Counted from the first letter of the stretch, positions 8,542 to 17,429 are shown. The stretch is DNA of 64,000 nucleotides from JAEVLT01 sp044598425 (GCA_044598425.1 CP172536.1:2356001-2420000); one strand, 5' to 3'. The notes: generated by a model not told the origin, from the sequence alone. Translations and numbers: made by a program.

Positions 8542-8594
8542 CGTTAATATTTATTCAACGTAATGAATTTTAACACATATCCCTCATTATGCAA
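8542..8594 (-). promoter_or_regulatory. artP promoter with two ARG-box-like operators
   Basis: On the minus strand TTGCAT (8589-8594) and TAAAAT (8567-8572) are spaced by 16 bp. Two AT-rich sequences resemble the ArgR/AhrC half-palindromic ARG box: TTGAATAAATATTAACG (8542-8558) and, on the plus strand, TAATGAATTTTAACA (8561-8575). The second covers the -10. They are 2 bp apart, a usual tandem arrangement. An ArgR gene is in this window at 32.3 kb. The operator call is inference. Confidence 0.5.
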
Positions 8595-8635
8595 TACTAT
8601 TTTTAAAAATTTATTTTCTAAAGAAAATTTCGCAT

Positions 8636-8667
8636 GAAAAAGGCCAACCTCATTGAAAGAGATTGGC
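8636..8667 (-). terminator. Terminator of brxB
   Basis: A 9-bp stem (8643-8651 with 8659-8667, one G-U pair on the minus strand) with a 7-nt loop is followed by a CUUUUUC tract. It separates brxB from the art operon. Confidence 0.75.
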
Positions 8668-8676
8668 GTTCTTTAA

Positions 8677-9114
8677 TTAGATTTCTTCACAATATTCTTC
8701 AAAAGTTTGCTGAAGTTTTGCCACGACGTTCATTGGATCATAGCCTTCAATCTGGTGACGCTCAATCATCGTGCAAATCTTGCCGTCTTTTAATAAAGCA
8801 AAAGATGGAGAGGATGGCGGATATCCTGTGAAATAGCTTCTTGCTTTTTCCGTCGCCTCTTTGTCCTGCCCGGCAAAAACCGTAACAAGATGATCCGGAC
8901 GTTTGTCATAATGGAGGGCATGGGCAGCAGCTGGACGAGCCACACCGCCGGCACAGCCGCAAACAGAGTTGATCATCACAAGCGTTGTGCCTTTTTTGGC
9001 AAAAGCTTCTTCCACCTCTTCAGGCGTTTTTAATTCTTTATAGCCTGCAGTCGCAATTTCCTGGCGAGCCTGGCGTACGACATCATTCATAAAAAAATTG
9101 AAATCCATACTCAT
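8677..9114 (-). CDS. brxB: Bacilliredoxin BrxB
   Basis: A 145-residue thioredoxin-fold protein of the BrxA/BrxB (DUF1094) family, which removes bacillithiol from S-bacillithiolated proteins. The active site is the family-specific CGC (C52-G53-C54) within NSVCGCAGG, not a CxxC. The length equals that of B. subtilis YqiW. AAGGAG lies 12 nt before the ATG. It sits downstream of meaB with a 104-bp gap and upstream of artP, as in relatives. Confidence 0.92.
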   Translation of the reverse strand: MSMDFNFFMNDVVRQARQEIATAGYKELKTPEEVEEAFAKKGTTLVMINSVCGCAGGVARPAAAHALHYDKRPDHLVTVFAGQDKEATEKARSYFTGYPPSSPSFALLKDGKICTMIERHQIEGYDPMNVVAKLQQTFEEYCEEI

Positions 9115-9218
9115 ATGGTCAAATCACTCCTTCTATCGTTAAGGGATATAACAATATAATAACAGTTAAAATAACTTTTTTTCAAATTAAAGAAATTGGG
9201 CGTTCTATTGGTTAAAAT

Positions 9219-10325
9219 CTACTTGTCATAGAAGACCTTGAAAAGAAGTTCTGCAGCCGATGCAACTGTTTTTTCGCCTGCCATTACTTCGTTTTCCAAT
9301 CTGGGCAGCTGCATTTTCACTTCCGGATGGTGAAAAAACTGATAATGCAGCTGGTCAGCGATCATGGAAAATAACCATTCCCTTGCCTGGCCCTTTCGCC
9401 TTTCTTCAAAAACACCGGAATTCTTCCCTTTTTGCGCAAAAGCTGATATCACATTCCAAATGTCCTGAATTCCTTCTCCTGTCAAGGAGGAGCAAGCATG
9501 CGCTTTTGTTTCCCACCCTTTTGTAGCCGGCTGCAGAAAGTGAAGAACCCTGTTATATTCGTGCATGGTTTTCAGCGCATTTTTTTTATTAACTCCATCC
9601 GCTTTATGGACGATGATCGCATCGGCTAGCTCCATAATTCCTTTCTTCATTCCCTGCAATTCATCGCCGGCGCCCGTCAAGACAAGCAGAATGAAAAAAT
9701 CAACCATGTCGCGAATAATCACTTCACTTTGCCCGACTCCGACTGTTTCAACTAAAATCACATCAAAGCCGGCAGCTTCACAAAGCAGCATTGATTCTCT
9801 CGTTTTCCGGTGGACACCGCCAAGCTTGCCTTCAGACGGTGAAGGGCGAATGAATGCCCGGGGATTTCGCGATAATTGTTCCATCCTCGTTTTATCGCCA
9901 AGAATACTGCCTCCGCTTACACTTGAGCTTGGATCAACGGCAAGTACAGCAACGCAATGGCCGAGGCTGCATAAGTACATACCAAAAGCTTCGATAAACG
10001 TACTTTTTCCAGCCCCGGGAACACCGGTAATCCCAATGCGAATTGATTTTCCCGTATGCGGCAGAAGCCTTTGCAATAGTTCCTGCCCTCTTTTAAAATG
10101 GTGATCTGAATTGCTCTCAACAAGCGTGATCGCACGAGCCAAAAGGCTGCGGTCTCCGGCCAGCACCCCTTCAGCCAAGAAATCAAGGGACGGTTCTTCT
10201 GTTTTCCGTTTCTGAAAACGGACATTTTTTTGAAAGTCAAATGACTTATTTTCCTGTTCAGACCCTTTGCGAATGACACTTGAAAACCCATCAGGCTGAT
10301 TCGGATCACTCCACTCCGGTTTCAT
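9219..10325 (-). CDS. meaB: Methylmalonyl-CoA mutase-associated GTPase MeaB
   Basis: A 368-residue G3E-type GTPase that guards cobalamin loading and reactivation of methylmalonyl-CoA mutase. Walker A is GVPGAGKS (residues 101-108), the switch region has VETVGVGQSE, and the base-recognition motif is HKADG. A GTG at 10337 overlaps the mutB stop by one base and is also in frame, but only the ATG at 10325 has a GTGGGG sequence at normal distance. It is the third gene of mutA-mutB-meaB. Confidence 0.92.
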   Translation of the reverse strand: MKPEWSDPNQPDGFSSVIRKGSEQENKSFDFQKNVRFQKRKTEEPSLDFLAEGVLAGDRSLLARAITLVESNSDHHFKRGQELLQRLLPHTGKSIRIGITGVPGAGKSTFIEAFGMYLCSLGHCVAVLAVDPSSSVSGGSILGDKTRMEQLSRNPRAFIRPSPSEGKLGGVHRKTRESMLLCEAAGFDVILVETVGVGQSEVIIRDMVDFFILLVLTGAGDELQGMKKGIMELADAIIVHKADGVNKKNALKTMHEYNRVLHFLQPATKGWETKAHACSSLTGEGIQDIWNVISAFAQKGKNSGVFEERRKGQAREWLFSMIADQLHYQFFHHPEVKMQLPRLENEVMAGEKTVASAAELLFKVFYDK

Positions 10326-10336
10326 TCCATTCCCCA

Positions 10337-12535
10337 CTATTGAGACACTTCCTCATAACCAAGCTGGACATAAATCTTTTTAATCACTTGTTGGGCTGCA
10401 ACAGGAATGACCGTCCCCGGCCCAAAGATGGCTGCGGCACCATTTTCATACAGGTAAGCATAATCCTGAGCCGGGATGACACCGCCAACAACAACTAAAA
10501 TATCTTCCCGACCTAATTTTTTCAATTCCTTCACCAACTGCGGCAATAGTGTTTTATGCCCGGCAGCAAGCGAGCTCATGCCAATCACATGGACATCATT
10601 TTCGACCGCCTGCATCGCCGTTTCTGCCGGCGTTTGGAACAATGGACCGATATCAACATCAAACCCCAAATCAGCAAAAGCAGTGGCAATGACTTTCGCC
10701 CCGCGGTCGTGACCATCCTGCCCCATTTTCGCAATCAGAATCCTTGGTCTTCTTCCCTCATTTCCCAAAAATTCTCCCGCCATTTTTTGCACTTCAAGGA
10801 TTTCCTCTTCATTTGAAAAAGATGTACTGTATACCCCGCTGATGGATCGAATGACGGCTTTATGCCGGCTCGATATTTTTTCAATCGCATCGGAAATTTC
10901 ACCAAGCGTTGCTCTTGCTCTCGCCGCCCTGACAGCCGCCTCAAGCAAATTTTCTTCACCGGTTTCAGCTGCCCTCGTTAAAGCAGTCAAAGCTTCCTGC
11001 ACTTTTTCGTCATCGCGGCTTGCTTTTAATTTTTCCAGTTTTTCTATTTGTTTTAACCTTACTGCCGTGTTATCAATATCGAGAATATCAATCGGTTCTT
11101 CCTGATCGAGCCGGTAGCGATTCACACCAATAATCGTTTCTTTCCCTGAATCAATCTGCGCTTGTCTTCTGGCAGCGGCTTCTTCGATTTTCATTTTTGG
11201 CAAGCCTGTTTCAATTGCTTTTGTCATACCGCCAAGGTTTTCAATCTCTTCAATATGCTCCCACGCGCGGTTAATCAGTTCATTTGTTAGTGTTTCAACA
11301 TAATAAGATCCAGCCCAAGGGTCGATGACATTCGTGATCCCCGTCTCTTCCTGAAGGAAAAGCTGAGTATTGCGGGCAATCCGCGCTGAAAAGTCCGTCG
11401 GCAGCGCAATTGCTTCATCAAGTGAATTTGTATGCAATGATTGCGTATGTCCCATCGCAGCTGCATGGGCTTCGACAAGCGTCCGAATCACATTATTAAA
11501 CGGATCTTGCTCCGTCAAGCTCCAGCCCGATGTTTGCGAATGCGTCCTAAGTGCCATTGACTTCGGATTTTTCGGATGAAACGTTTTCATCATTTTCGCC
11601 CAAATCAACCGGGCGGCCCGCATTTTTGCCACTTCCATAAAATAATTCATCCCGATTGCCCAAAAAAACGACAACCTCGGGGCGAATGAATCGATGTCGA
11701 TCCCCGCTTTCAGTCCGGTGCGTACATAATCAAGCCCATCTGCAAGTGTATAAGCGAGTTCGATATCGGCTGGCGCGCCGGCTTCCTGCATATGATAGCC
11801 AGAAATACTGATGCTGTTAAACTTTGGCATGTACTTTGATGTATACTTAAAAATATCGGCAATGATTTTCATCGACATTTCCGGCGGATAAATATAGGTG
11901 TTGCGCACCATATATTCTTTTAAAATATCATTTTGAATCGTTCCGGAGAGCTTCTCTTGGCTGACTCCCTGTTCTTCCGCCGTGACAATAAAGAAAGCAA
12001 GAATCGGCAAAACTGCGCCATTCATCGTCATCGATACCGACATTTGATCTAAAGGAATGCCGTCAAATAATGTTTTCATATCCAAAATCGAATCGATCGC
12101 GACGCCTGCTTTGCCAACATCGCCGACAACCCGGGGATGATCAGAATCATAGCCTCGATGGGTCGCTAAATCGAAGGCTACCGAAAGTCCTTTTTGCCCC
12201 ATTGCCAAATTCCGGCGGTAAAACGCATTGCTCTCTTCCGCTGTTGAAAATCCGGCATATTGCCTGACCGTCCACGGACGGTTGACATACATGGTTGGAT
12301 ACGGACCTCGCGTGTACGGCGGTAATCCTGGTTTATCATTTAAGTGCTCAAAGTTTTCGATGTCTTTTTTTCTATACAAAGGCTTTAATTTAATTTGTTC
12401 ATTTGTTTCAAACAAGTAGTCATCAATGGAGGCTTCGATTTCTGCCTGGACTTTTTTCTTCCAGTCGTCTTCTGTAGTTGCCTCTTTATCGCAAAATAGC
12501 TGCACTTTTTGAAAATCAGGCTTTGGCTGCTTCAT
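10337..12535 (-). CDS. mutB: Methylmalonyl-CoA mutase large (catalytic) subunit
   Basis: A 732-residue adenosylcobalamin enzyme that converts R-methylmalonyl-CoA to succinyl-CoA. The TIM barrel occupies about residues 30-560, including the substrate channel segment RGPYPTMYVNRPWTVRQYAG. The C-terminal B12 domain holds the cobalt-ligating DGHDRG (H609), then GMSSLAAGHK and GGVIPAQD. Its start overlaps the end of mutA by 20 nt, so the subunits are translationally coupled. Confidence 0.95.
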   Translation of the reverse strand: MKQPKPDFQKVQLFCDKEATTEDDWKKKVQAEIEASIDDYLFETNEQIKLKPLYRKKDIENFEHLNDKPGLPPYTRGPYPTMYVNRPWTVRQYAGFSTAEESNAFYRRNLAMGQKGLSVAFDLATHRGYDSDHPRVVGDVGKAGVAIDSILDMKTLFDGIPLDQMSVSMTMNGAVLPILAFFIVTAEEQGVSQEKLSGTIQNDILKEYMVRNTYIYPPEMSMKIIADIFKYTSKYMPKFNSISISGYHMQEAGAPADIELAYTLADGLDYVRTGLKAGIDIDSFAPRLSFFWAIGMNYFMEVAKMRAARLIWAKMMKTFHPKNPKSMALRTHSQTSGWSLTEQDPFNNVIRTLVEAHAAAMGHTQSLHTNSLDEAIALPTDFSARIARNTQLFLQEETGITNVIDPWAGSYYVETLTNELINRAWEHIEEIENLGGMTKAIETGLPKMKIEEAAARRQAQIDSGKETIIGVNRYRLDQEEPIDILDIDNTAVRLKQIEKLEKLKASRDDEKVQEALTALTRAAETGEENLLEAAVRAARARATLGEISDAIEKISSRHKAVIRSISGVYSTSFSNEEEILEVQKMAGEFLGNEGRRPRILIAKMGQDGHDRGAKVIATAFADLGFDVDIGPLFQTPAETAMQAVENDVHVIGMSSLAAGHKTLLPQLVKELKKLGREDILVVVGGVIPAQDYAYLYENGAAAIFGPGTVIPVAAQQVIKKIYVQLGYEEVSQ

Positions 12536-14399
12536 TTAACGCCACCTCCATTTCAGATAACATCGCTGAAAGAGTTTCATAGCAATTGCTTTTCACATGA
12601 ATAAATCGCGAGATTCCTTTTTGTTCCCAGAAATGCTGCTTTTCTTTTTCAGGAAGTCCGGCCAAATAAAAAATAGTTTCCGGGTATTCGCTTTTTAACG
12701 ATTCGAGGAGGTCAAAACCAAGCGTTTCATACAGATGATCACTGCCGCATAAGCAAAAATGCTTTGTTTCACAGCGGTTAAGAAATTCTCTGGTCTCGGC
12801 TTCTGTTGTGATCGGACTGCTTGCCAACCCCTCTATTCCCCCAGCCGCTAAAAATCCTTTTATAAAATCAAGCCGCGGTTTATGCTGTTTGAAACTGCCG
12901 AGACAAATTAAGCCAACCACAGGTTTTTGCAGCAAAGCTGCTGCCCGGTTTCGCAGATTTTCAAAAGGAATGGCGAGCCTTGTTTGCGGGATCGGCTCGA
13001 TGCTGAATGTTTCACCTTGAAAAACGGAAAACGGCTGGCGCATTTTTTCCGCAGTTTTTCCCTTCTCTGCTAAATTGGCATACACATTTGTCCCAATCAT
13101 GCTCGTTTTTCTTGTAAATACATCTATCATTCTTTTTTCATGAACACGGGCAATCTCAGCTTGAAGCCAATTTGATTTCAAGACTTCAAGCATGCCGCCT
13201 CTTGCCTCAATTTGCTGAAAGAATTCCCATGCTTTTTCTGCAAGCTCATTTGTCAGCGTTTCGATATACCACGAGCCACCTGCAGGATCAACGACATTTT
13301 GCAAGTGCATTTCTTCTTGTAAAATCAGCTGGGTGTTGCGGGCAATTCGCTCCGCAAAAGCGCTCGTTCCTGTTAAATCGTCAAACGGCGATACATGGAG
13401 GTATTGAATCCCTCCCAATACGGCTGCAAACGCTTCATTACCAGCTCGGAGCAGGTTGACATGCGGGTCATAGACCGTTTTTGTATATGCCGATGTTTCG
13501 GCAGCAATCTGCATCCCGCGGGAAAGTGGATCGGCACCGAAAGTTTCGGCAATTTTACTCCAAATGATCCTTGCAGCCCGAAGCTTTGCTATTTCGGTAA
13601 AAAAGCTAGCGCCGATGGAAAACTGAAAAATAAAAGCTGATAAGGCTTTTTCCAGCTCCATTCCATTATCAAGCAATGTTTGCAGATAAAATACGCCGGC
13701 TGCCGCGGCAATACCAAGTTCCTGCACCGCATTTGCTCCCCCGTTATGATACGGAGATGTATTGACAAGAACGGTTTTTAGATGAGGGCATTCGTTTGCT
13801 GTTTTTCTTGCCACGCCAGCCCATTTTTGAAAAAATTCATTTGAATTTTCAGGCATAAAACCGGAAAGGGGAAAAGAAGACAGTGGATCGGCTGCGATAT
13901 AACCGGTTACTGTACTCCGTTCCGATTCCTTTACATGGCTAGCAAGCGCTAGAAGCAACTTCTCACGTTCTTCCATTGCATCAATGGCAAATGGATTACC
14001 TTGGTAAAATTCAGATAATGACTTAGCTAGAAGCTCCGGCTTTTCGGCAAGCTCTTTTGAAATTTCTACAGCGATAGCGGTTTGTCCCCTTTTAAATGCC
14101 GCTTGCAGCTCTTCAATTAAGGTTTCTGCTGTGTTTGCCTCCATTTTCTGCGCAATCCTCCACTTGTTCGTTTGATAGCCAAATGGGTACAGGCCGCGCC
14201 GAAAATCTCCTCCGCCTGGCAAATCAAACGCAGATTGCAGATCCTCCTGACAATAAAGCGGTTTCAAAACAATGCCTTCATATGTTGTTTTTTGCAAATA
14301 CTCAATCGGCTTTCCTTTTAAAGATTCCTCCGCTTTTTCCTTCCAATCCTGATAAGAAAATGCCGGAAAAGACTGATTCTTCATCTCATTTAACCCCAT
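12516..14399 (-). CDS. mutA: Methylmalonyl-CoA mutase small subunit
   Basis: A 627-residue paralogue of MutB that forms the heterodimer but does not bind B12. The barrel is recognisable (GGANAVQELG, NTQLILQEEMHLQNVVDPAGGSW), but the C-terminal domain lacks the DxHxxG cobalt motif, as expected for this subunit. The ATG at 14399 follows GGGGGGAG by 4-5 nt; a GTG six codons upstream has no such site. First gene of the mut operon. Confidence 0.93.
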   Translation of the reverse strand: MGLNEMKNQSFPAFSYQDWKEKAEESLKGKPIEYLQKTTYEGIVLKPLYCQEDLQSAFDLPGGGDFRRGLYPFGYQTNKWRIAQKMEANTAETLIEELQAAFKRGQTAIAVEISKELAEKPELLAKSLSEFYQGNPFAIDAMEEREKLLLALASHVKESERSTVTGYIAADPLSSFPLSGFMPENSNEFFQKWAGVARKTANECPHLKTVLVNTSPYHNGGANAVQELGIAAAAGVFYLQTLLDNGMELEKALSAFIFQFSIGASFFTEIAKLRAARIIWSKIAETFGADPLSRGMQIAAETSAYTKTVYDPHVNLLRAGNEAFAAVLGGIQYLHVSPFDDLTGTSAFAERIARNTQLILQEEMHLQNVVDPAGGSWYIETLTNELAEKAWEFFQQIEARGGMLEVLKSNWLQAEIARVHEKRMIDVFTRKTSMIGTNVYANLAEKGKTAEKMRQPFSVFQGETFSIEPIPQTRLAIPFENLRNRAAALLQKPVVGLICLGSFKQHKPRLDFIKGFLAAGGIEGLASSPITTEAETREFLNRCETKHFCLCGSDHLYETLGFDLLESLKSEYPETIFYLAGLPEKEKQHFWEQKGISRFIHVKSNCYETLSAMLSEMEVALNEAAKA

Positions 14400-14454
14400 A
14401 TTTCTCCCCCCTCGCACAAACTGTTTTAAAATTCAAACATCTCCATCCAGTTAT

Positions 14455-14483
14455 ATTTTAGGACACATTGCTGATTCGAGCAA
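14455..14483 (-). promoter_or_regulatory. Candidate mutA promoter with overlapping inverted repeat
   Basis: TTGCTC (14478-14483) and TAAAAT (14455-14460) are 17 bp apart on the minus strand, 56 bp before mutA. An inverted repeat CATTGC-N8-GCAATG spans 14467-14486 and covers the -35, so it may be an operator. No cobalamin riboswitch is visible here. Confidence 0.45.
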
Positions 14484-14529
14484 TGGAAACAATCCCAAGT
14501 CATCTAGTCTCGCAGATTTCACATATATG

Positions 14530-14739
14530 CTAGAGCAGGACGGAACCTAACGCCATCCCTCTAAACTCAGGTGCAATCAATAAACAAGCGAACCATGGAG
14601 TTAAGTCCTGGCGGCTGATTAAATCATTTCGAAGCAAAGCATAGGAACCAACAATTCTATTTTCAAAAAGGGCTAAATAAAAACGCGGCAGATCGCTTTC
14701 AGTGATTGAAAAGAGCCGATTTACGGAGAAATCTAGTTT
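14530..14739 (-). pseudogene. Remnant of a GNAT family N-acetyltransferase
   Basis: An open frame of about 70 codons without a start reads LDFSVNRLFSITESDLP, then LALFENRIVGSYALL, NDLISRQDLTPWFACL and APEFRGMALGSVLL before a TAG. This is the central GNAT fold, with the acetyl-CoA loop near RGMALGS. A TGA blocks the frame just upstream of KLDFS, and the protein stops right after GSVLL, where a complete GNAT continues for 40-60 residues. It fills most of the otherwise gene-free gap between mutA and ppaC. Confidence 0.75.
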
Positions 14740-14754
14740 TCATACCCAAATTGA

Positions 14755-14763
14755 TGTTATAGT
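14755..14763 (+). promoter_or_regulatory. Extended -10 promoter element of ppaC
   Basis: TGTTATAGT matches the extended -10 (TGnTATAAT) with one difference and lies 41 bp before the ppaC start. No convincing -35 accompanies it. Confidence 0.4.
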
Positions 14764-14804
14764 AATCTTAAAGTGAAGTAATAATTTTGCAAGGAGAAGA
14801 ATAA

Positions 14805-15734
14805 ATGGAAAAGATACTTGTATTTGGCCACAAAAACCCGGATACTGATGCAATTTGTTCAGCGATTGCATATGCCGAACTGAAAAAACAGCTGGGCATT
14901 AGGGCAGAACCTGTTCGACTTGGCGAAATCAACGGGGAAACAAAGTTTGCTCTTGAATATTTTAATGTTGAGTCGCCTCGTTTTGTTGAAAGCGTAGCAA
15001 CAGAAGTAAATAGCGTTATTCTTGTCGATCACAACGAGCGCCAGCAAAGCGCGTCAGACATTGATCAGGTGCGTGTGCAGGAGGTAATTGACCACCACCG
15101 GATCGCCAACTTTGAAACAGCTGATCCGCTTTATTACCGCTGTGAGCCGGTTGGCTGTACTGCCACGATCCTGAACAAGCTGTACAAGGAAAAAGGTGTT
15201 AAAATTCGTAAGGAAATTGCAGGACTAATGTTGTCTGCAATCATTTCTGACTCGCTGCTGTTCAAGTCGCCAACCTGCACCAAGGAGGATGTTGACGCAG
15301 CGAAGGAACTCGCAGCTCTCGCTGGTGTTGACATTGTTAACTACGGTCTTAGCATGCTTAAGGCTGGTGCTGATTTGGGTGATAAGACGGTCAGCCAGTT
15401 AATCTCGCTCGATGCAAAGGAATTCCAAATGGGCAGCCATAAAGTGGAAGTGGCTCAGGTAAATGCTGTTGACGTTAACGATGTCATGTCCCGCCAAGCA
15501 GAGGTTGAAAAAGAAATCAATCGTATAATCGCTGAAAAGAATCTAGATTTGTTCCTCTTTGTTGTAACCGATATCTTAAACAATGATTCCGTTGCAATTG
15601 CTCTTGGTCAAGCTGTATCTGCTGTCGAGAAAGCATTTAAAGTACCATTGAGCAGCAACACAGCTGTATTAAAAGGCGTCGTTTCCCGCAAAAAGCAAAT
15701 CGTTCCGCAGTTAACAGATGCACTAAAATATTAA
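14805..15734 (+). CDS. ppaC: Manganese-dependent inorganic pyrophosphatase (family II)
   Basis: A 309-residue DHH-family pyrophosphatase that hydrolyses the pyrophosphate made by biosynthesis. Metal ligands are all visible: H9, D13 and D15 in FGHKNPDTD, D75 in LVDHNE, DHH at 96-98, and D148 in ISDSLLF. The substrate-binding SRKKQ is near the C-terminus. There is no CBS/DRTGG regulatory insert. AAGGAG precedes the ATG by 8 nt. It is the only plus-strand gene between 5 and 26 kb and prefers GGT and GCT codons, as highly expressed genes do. Confidence 0.95.
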   Translation: MEKILVFGHKNPDTDAICSAIAYAELKKQLGIRAEPVRLGEINGETKFALEYFNVESPRFVESVATEVNSVILVDHNERQQSASDIDQVRVQEVIDHHRIANFETADPLYYRCEPVGCTATILNKLYKEKGVKIRKEIAGLMLSAIISDSLLFKSPTCTKEDVDAAKELAALAGVDIVNYGLSMLKAGADLGDKTVSQLISLDAKEFQMGSHKVEVAQVNAVDVNDVMSRQAEVEKEINRIIAEKNLDLFLFVVTDILNNDSVAIALGQAVSAVEKAFKVPLSSNTAVLKGVVSRKKQIVPQLTDALKY

Positions 15735-15754
15735 AACAGAGATTTTATTTTAAA

Positions 15755-15798
15755 AAAAGACGACCCTGCTCGATTTTGTAAGCAGGATCGTCTTTCTT
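15755..15798 (+). terminator. Terminator of ppaC
   Basis: A 14-bp stem (15757-15770 with 15781-15794) with one mismatch and a 10-nt loop is followed by CTTTCTTTG. Confidence 0.7.
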
Positions 15799-15841
15799 TG
15801 TGTAACAACTGATCTGATCGAAAGTAAAAGGTAACAAATAA

Positions 15842-15880
15842 ACAAAAAAACCCGCAGCTAGCAGCAAAAGCAAGCGGGTT
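15842..15880 (-). terminator. Terminator of the bkd operon
   Basis: AACCCGC (15874-15880 read on the minus strand) pairs with GCGGGTT (15849-15855), followed by a seven-T run on the minus strand. It lies 8 bp after the bkdB stop. Confidence 0.8.
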
Positions 15881-15887
15881 CCTCTAT

Positions 15888-17168
15888 TTAATAAATCGAA
15901 GTAGTCGACTTTGAAGTATTCTCAATGATTTCTTTTACACGCTGCAAGAACCGGCCACAAACGAGTCCGTCCAAGACACGATGATCAAGAGACATGCATA
16001 AATTTACCATATCACGCACCGCGATCATATTATTGTTCATCACTATTGGCCTCTTAACAATTGACTCCACTTGGAGAATGGCCGCTTGTGGGTAGTTGAT
16101 GATCCCCATCGATTGGACGGAGCCAAATGATCCGGTGTTGTTGACCGTAAACGTGCCGCCTTGCATCTCTTCGGCCTTAAGCTTCCCTGTCCGCACTTTA
16201 GCAGCGAGCTCGGAGATTTCACGGGCAATGCCTTTGATTGTTTTTTCATCGGCATTTTTAATAACCGGAACATAAAGGGCATCTTCGGTTGCCACCGCAA
16301 TCGAGATATTGATCTCTTTCTTCTGAATAATTTTATCTCCTGCCCACATCGAATTGATTTGCGGGAATTCCTTTAAGGCCTGTGCTGCTGCTTTTACAAA
16401 GAAAGCGAAGAAAGTTAGATTAAAACCTTCTTTTTTCTTAAATTCATCTTTAAGGGAATTACGGTAATCAACAAGATTGGTAGCGTCGACTTCAATCATC
16501 GTCCAAGCGTGTGGTGCCTCATGCTTGCTGCGGAGCATGTTTGCGGCAATCGCTTTGCGAACGCCTGTAACCGGAATTTCAATATCGCCCGCTGCAACAG
16601 GAATCACGGGAGCTTCTTCGGCTTGTTTTGTTGGAATCGAAGTTTGCTGTGCAGGCTCCTGCTTCACTGTTCCAGCCTGTTCCTCATCCCGTGTTTCATT
16701 AGGCATATTACTAGATTCAATCAAGCGCAAAAGATCTTTTCGCGTAATCCGGCCACCTGTACCTGTCCCTTTTACTTGATTCAAATCGATCCCATGCTCC
16801 TGTGAAATTTTTAAAACAGCAGGAGAGTAACGAGCTTTACTGCTCTGGTCAGCAGCTGGAGCTTCTTTCTCTTCCGCAATCGGCTTCTCAGATTGACCTG
16901 TTGTCTCGGAAATCTCACCTTCAGCTCCCACTACTTCAATGGAGCAGATGATTTCCCCGACTGCCAATGTGTCTCCTTCTTGCGCAATCAATTCCCTAAT
17001 TATTCCGGTAAAAGAGGAAGGGACTTCTGCATTCACTTTATCTGTCATGACTTCTGCCAAGGGATCGTATTTATTGACTTTGTCGCCGACGGAAACGAGC
17101 CAATTGCTGATCGTTCCTTCTGTTACGCTTTCCCCTAATTGCGGCATTTTAATTTGTTCAATTGCCAA
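15888..17168 (-). CDS. bkdB: Branched-chain alpha-keto acid dehydrogenase E2 (dihydrolipoyl transacylase)
   Basis: A 426-residue E2 core protein that carries acyl groups from E1 to CoA. Domains in order: lipoyl domain (residues 1-78, lipoyl lysine K44 in MTDKVNA), a linker rich in Ala, Glu and Pro, a peripheral subunit-binding domain (ARYSPAVLKISQEHGIDL, GTGTGGRITRKD), and the catalytic domain ending in SLDHRVLDG. The TTG at 17168 follows GGGAGG by 8 nt; a TTG ten codons upstream has no such site. Last gene of the operon. Confidence 0.93.
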   Translation of the reverse strand: MAIEQIKMPQLGESVTEGTISNWLVSVGDKVNKYDPLAEVMTDKVNAEVPSSFTGIIRELIAQEGDTLAVGEIICSIEVVGAEGEISETTGQSEKPIAEEKEAPAADQSSKARYSPAVLKISQEHGIDLNQVKGTGTGGRITRKDLLRLIESSNMPNETRDEEQAGTVKQEPAQQTSIPTKQAEEAPVIPVAAGDIEIPVTGVRKAIAANMLRSKHEAPHAWTMIEVDATNLVDYRNSLKDEFKKKEGFNLTFFAFFVKAAAQALKEFPQINSMWAGDKIIQKKEINISIAVATEDALYVPVIKNADEKTIKGIAREISELAAKVRTGKLKAEEMQGGTFTVNNTGSFGSVQSMGIINYPQAAILQVESIVKRPIVMNNNMIAVRDMVNLCMSLDHRVLDGLVCGRFLQRVKEIIENTSKSTTSIY

Positions 17169-17221
17169 TGGGTAGACCTCCCTATTCTCAACTTGCAAAT
17201 TTCATTTATAAACTATTCATT

Positions 17222-17380
17222 TTTACCGTTCAACTTCTTTTTTCCGCCTTGACGGGCTCTATGAATCGTTCTTATTTACCGCTCAATCGCTCTTCTCGAC
17301 CTTTTGGGCTCTATGAACCGCTCTTATTGACCATGAACTTCTTTTTTCCGCCTTGATAGGCTTTATAAGCGCCTTTCCTT
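17222..17380. repeat. Three-unit degenerate 52-bp tandem repeat between bkdAB and bkdB
   Basis: Three imperfect copies with a period of 52-53 bp start near 17222, 17275 and 17327. Landmarks recur in register: GGGCTCTATGAA at 17254 and 17306, and AGGCTTTATAA at 17358; CTTCTTTTTTCCGCCTTGA occurs in units one and three. The array fills the 261-bp gap between two cotranscribed genes and shows no ORF. Confidence 0.8.
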
Positions 17381-17429
17381 CTAAAAATCTTGACCCATAA
17401 AAAGATTTGCCGTAAGGAGATAAATATTA

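Noticed and set aside
9565..10104. 179-codon plus-strand ORF
   Set aside because: It is fully antisense to meaB, whose Walker motifs are intact; composition is that of a shadow frame.
14400..14540. Cobalamin riboswitch upstream of mutA
   Set aside because: A sigma-A promoter lies 56 bp from the start, which leaves no room for a riboswitch of about 200 nt, and the upstream DNA is a GNAT remnant.
17222..17380. CRISPR array
   Set aside because: The three units are contiguous degenerate tandem copies without unique spacers, and no cas genes are in the window.
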